NCBI GenBank assembly: GCA_964628465.1
Contig: CAZVOA010000003.1
Span: 1 to 64,000 of the forward strand
Origin: JAFGPS01 sp964628465
GTDB lineage: Bacteria; Planctomycetota; Phycisphaerae; Sedimentisphaerales; Anaerobacaceae
Length of the DNA stretch: 64,000 nt
Direction: 5' to 3'
The notes under the pieces are model-generated. The model worked only from the letters and a program-made list of their open reading frames with translations, was not told the DNA's origin and made no database searches. Below, one piece after another: positions 62,780 through 64,000 of the stretch. The first letter of the stretch is position 1. The number at the start of each line of letters is the position of its first letter. A program made the position numbers and the translations under genes.

Positions 62780-63961
62780 TTAGCTTGATAATTTTTTGTA
62801 AACAGCTTCTATTGTATCGACCATTGTATCTGGGGCGAATTTTGTTGTTACGGATTCTCTGCCTTGCGAGCCGAGATGCTTTCTTAGATTCTCATCCGCG
62901 ATAAGTTCTGCGCAGGCTTTTATGAGTTGCTCGATACTTTTTGGTTCTATGAGTCTGCCGGTATTTTCGTTTACGACTTCTCTTGCGCCATCTACATCGA
63001 ATGAGATAGCAGGTATGCCGCCAAGCATTGCCTGCGGCAGGGTTCGCGCGAGGCCTTCGCGAAGCGAGCAGTGAACGAGTATGTCCGAAGATTGGATTAC
63101 CAGGGGGATTTCACTGGTTGGCAAGAGTCCTGTAAATTTGATTCTGTCTTCAAGTCCGAGTTCTTTTACCTGTTGTTTGTAAGTATCAGAAAGGTTGCCG
63201 TTTCCGACAAAAAGCCAAACGCAATTCTCGAATTGTTTCGAGAGAGTTTTTACCGACTCGATAATATAGTCATGACCTTTTAACATGAATAAGCGAGCGA
63301 TAGTAACCAGTACAACTTTATCTTCAGAGATTCCGTATCGTTGTCTGAACTTTATTTTTTGCTCATCCGGGTAAGGTTTTAAATAAGCATCTTCTTCGAT
63401 GGCGGAATAAGCCGTGATATATTGGTCCGGCTTACCTATACCAGCGGCTAATGACTGGTTTGTCATCGCGTCTGCGACACTGATAAAGAAATCTGTTTTC
63501 TTGCCGGTGTATATTTCAATTGCGATATATAATTTATTCAGCCAGTGACTTTGATATGGATGAAAAGAAAGGCCGTGAATTCCGTGAATGATTTTCGTAT
63601 TTCGTATTGCGTGATGCGTATTGCGTAAATTGAAAGCAGCTAATCTTCCTAATATACCTGCTTTAGCCGAATGCGTATGAACAATATCCGGCTGCAATTG
63701 TTTCAGGATTTTTTTAATTTCGTAATAAGCCGGAATATCATCGAGAGGGTTAATTGCTCGTTTGAGTTTATCTACAACTACAATTTTATACCCCTGATTC
63801 TTAGCCTGGTTAAATAGTTCTCCTTCCGGGCCAAGAGCAGGACCGGTTATCAGCGTGACATCATGTCCGCGCTGAGCCAGCAGCTTGCAGGTAATAAGCG
63901 TATTCTCCTGCGCGCCACCAAGTATCAAACGTGTTATTATATGTACAATTTTCATTTTCAA
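62780..63961 (-). CDS. Family 4 glycosyltransferase
   Basis: 393 residues, GT-B fold. The N-terminus reads KIVHIITRLILGGAQENTLITCKLLAQRGHDVTLITGP, with the G-G-A-E/Q-N acceptor-side motif. The donor-side signature is CSLREGLARTLPQAMLGGIPAISFDVDGAREVVNENTGRL, the E-x7-E type site of GT4 enzymes (here EGLARTLPQA, where the second Glu is replaced by Gln). About residues 110-121 (NTHHAIRNTKII) are encoded by a word repeat in frame. It probably adds a sugar to a lipid-linked or surface glycan; sugar and acceptor unknown. No signal peptide. Confidence 0.9.
   Translation of the reverse strand: MKMKIVHIITRLILGGAQENTLITCKLLAQRGHDVTLITGPALGPEGELFNQAKNQGYKIVVVDKLKRAINPLDDIPAYYEIKKILKQLQPDIVHTHSAKAGILGRLAAFNLRNTHHAIRNTKIIHGIHGLSFHPYQSHWLNKLYIAIEIYTGKKTDFFISVADAMTNQSLAAGIGKPDQYITAYSAIEEDAYLKPYPDEQKIKFRQRYGISEDKVVLVTIARLFMLKGHDYIIESVKTLSKQFENCVWLFVGNGNLSDTYKQQVKELGLEDRIKFTGLLPTSEIPLVIQSSDILVHCSLREGLARTLPQAMLGGIPAISFDVDGAREVVNENTGRLIEPKSIEQLIKACAELIADENLRKHLGSQGRESVTTKFAPDTMVDTIEAVYKKLSS
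63592..63635. repeat. ATGCGTATTGCG word repeat in frame inside the glycosyltransferase gene
   Basis: Words TTCGTATTTCGTATTGCG and TGATGCGTATTGCGTAAATT follow each other with a period of about nine. The 12-mer ATGCGTATTGCG (63614-63625) equals 29253-29264. The repeat encodes RNTHHAIRNT on the minus strand without breaking the frame. Confidence 0.65.
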
Positions 63962-63969
63962 TTATTTTG

Positions 63970-64000
63970 CCACAGAGGACACAGAGAGCACAGAGAAATA
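63970..64000. repeat. CCACAGAGGACACAGAG word repeat at the window edge
   Basis: TGCCACAGAGGACACAGAGA continues as GCACAGAGAAATA, three near copies of the word CACAGAG(A/G). It lies upstream of the glycosyltransferase and may continue past the window. Confidence 0.6.

Noticed and set aside
1..64000. CRISPR array, prophage or toxin-antitoxin pair
   Set aside because: No regularly spaced direct repeats, phage structural genes or small paired toxin genes were recognised.

Overview
The window reads as chromosomal DNA of a diderm, AT-rich bacterium. It most resembles the Planctomycetota, class Phycisphaerae, Sedimentisphaerales-like lineages. Pointers are a fibro-slime protein ending in a VPVPGA-type PEP-CTERM sorting tail, an ECF sigma factor overlapped by a membrane protein of planctomycetal style, tandem secreted proteins with a WWGPDG motif, a very long BcrAD/BadFG-type activase, and short word-like repeats common in such genomes. 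Kdo transferase, an OMPLA-type outer-membrane phospholipase and a BamE-like lipoprotein point to an outer membrane. The taxonomic call is inference; no rRNA is present.

Layout. 0-5.2 kb: rpoN, a HEAT-repeat lipoprotein and a Xer recombinase. 5.2-7.8 kb: a repeat-rich spacer, a promoter with a long leader, the fibro-slime/PEP-CTERM protein and OMPLA. 7.8-12.6 kb (minus strand): mraY, murF, a structured palindromic element beside a duplicated rtcB tail, then rtcB and archease. 12.8-19.1 kb: a DUF1848 protein and a peptide-use group (POT transporter, M2/M3-like metallopeptidase, OPT transporter). 19.1-21.6 kb (minus): ribH-nusB-parA. 21.9-26.5 kb: TPR protein, small lipoprotein, kdtA, folC. 26.9-32.8 kb (plus): comF, tRNA-Leu(UAA), a Re-citrate/isopropylmalate synthase relative, a HAD phosphatase, gltX with an inserted helix-turn-helix-like segment, and a PfkB kinase. 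32.8-37.6 kb: dtd, an ankyrin protein, parB and two perfect parS sites in a 1.15-kb gene-free AT-rich stretch, then rdgB. 38-44.6 kb: topA, tkt, coaX and an MnmE-like GTPase without its C-terminal end. 44.6-52.8 kb: a candidate structured RNA, an LtaS/MdoB-like membrane phosphotransferase, a MarR regulator and a 1568-residue activase. 52.9-64 kb: purC, an ECF sigma/membrane-protein pair, a rhomboid protease with a structured leader, a proline peptidase, two unknown anchored paralogues and a family-4 glycosyltransferase.

Most genes are housekeeping (cell wall, translation, segregation, cofactors). The most interesting signals are non-coding. (1) A three-hairpin RNA candidate at about 44.68-44.84 kb shows GGAGGAGG in two loops and ends in an intrinsic terminator. 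(2) A four-hairpin leader or sRNA candidate lies upstream of the rhomboid gene. (3) Three back-to-back perfect palindromes abut the ECF sigma start codon. (4) Several families of short-period word repeats lie between genes and, in frame, inside kdtA and a glycosyltransferase gene. (5) The rtcB 3' end and its terminator are duplicated next to a mobile-looking palindromic element. No CRISPR array, complete insertion sequence, prophage or classical defence island was seen.
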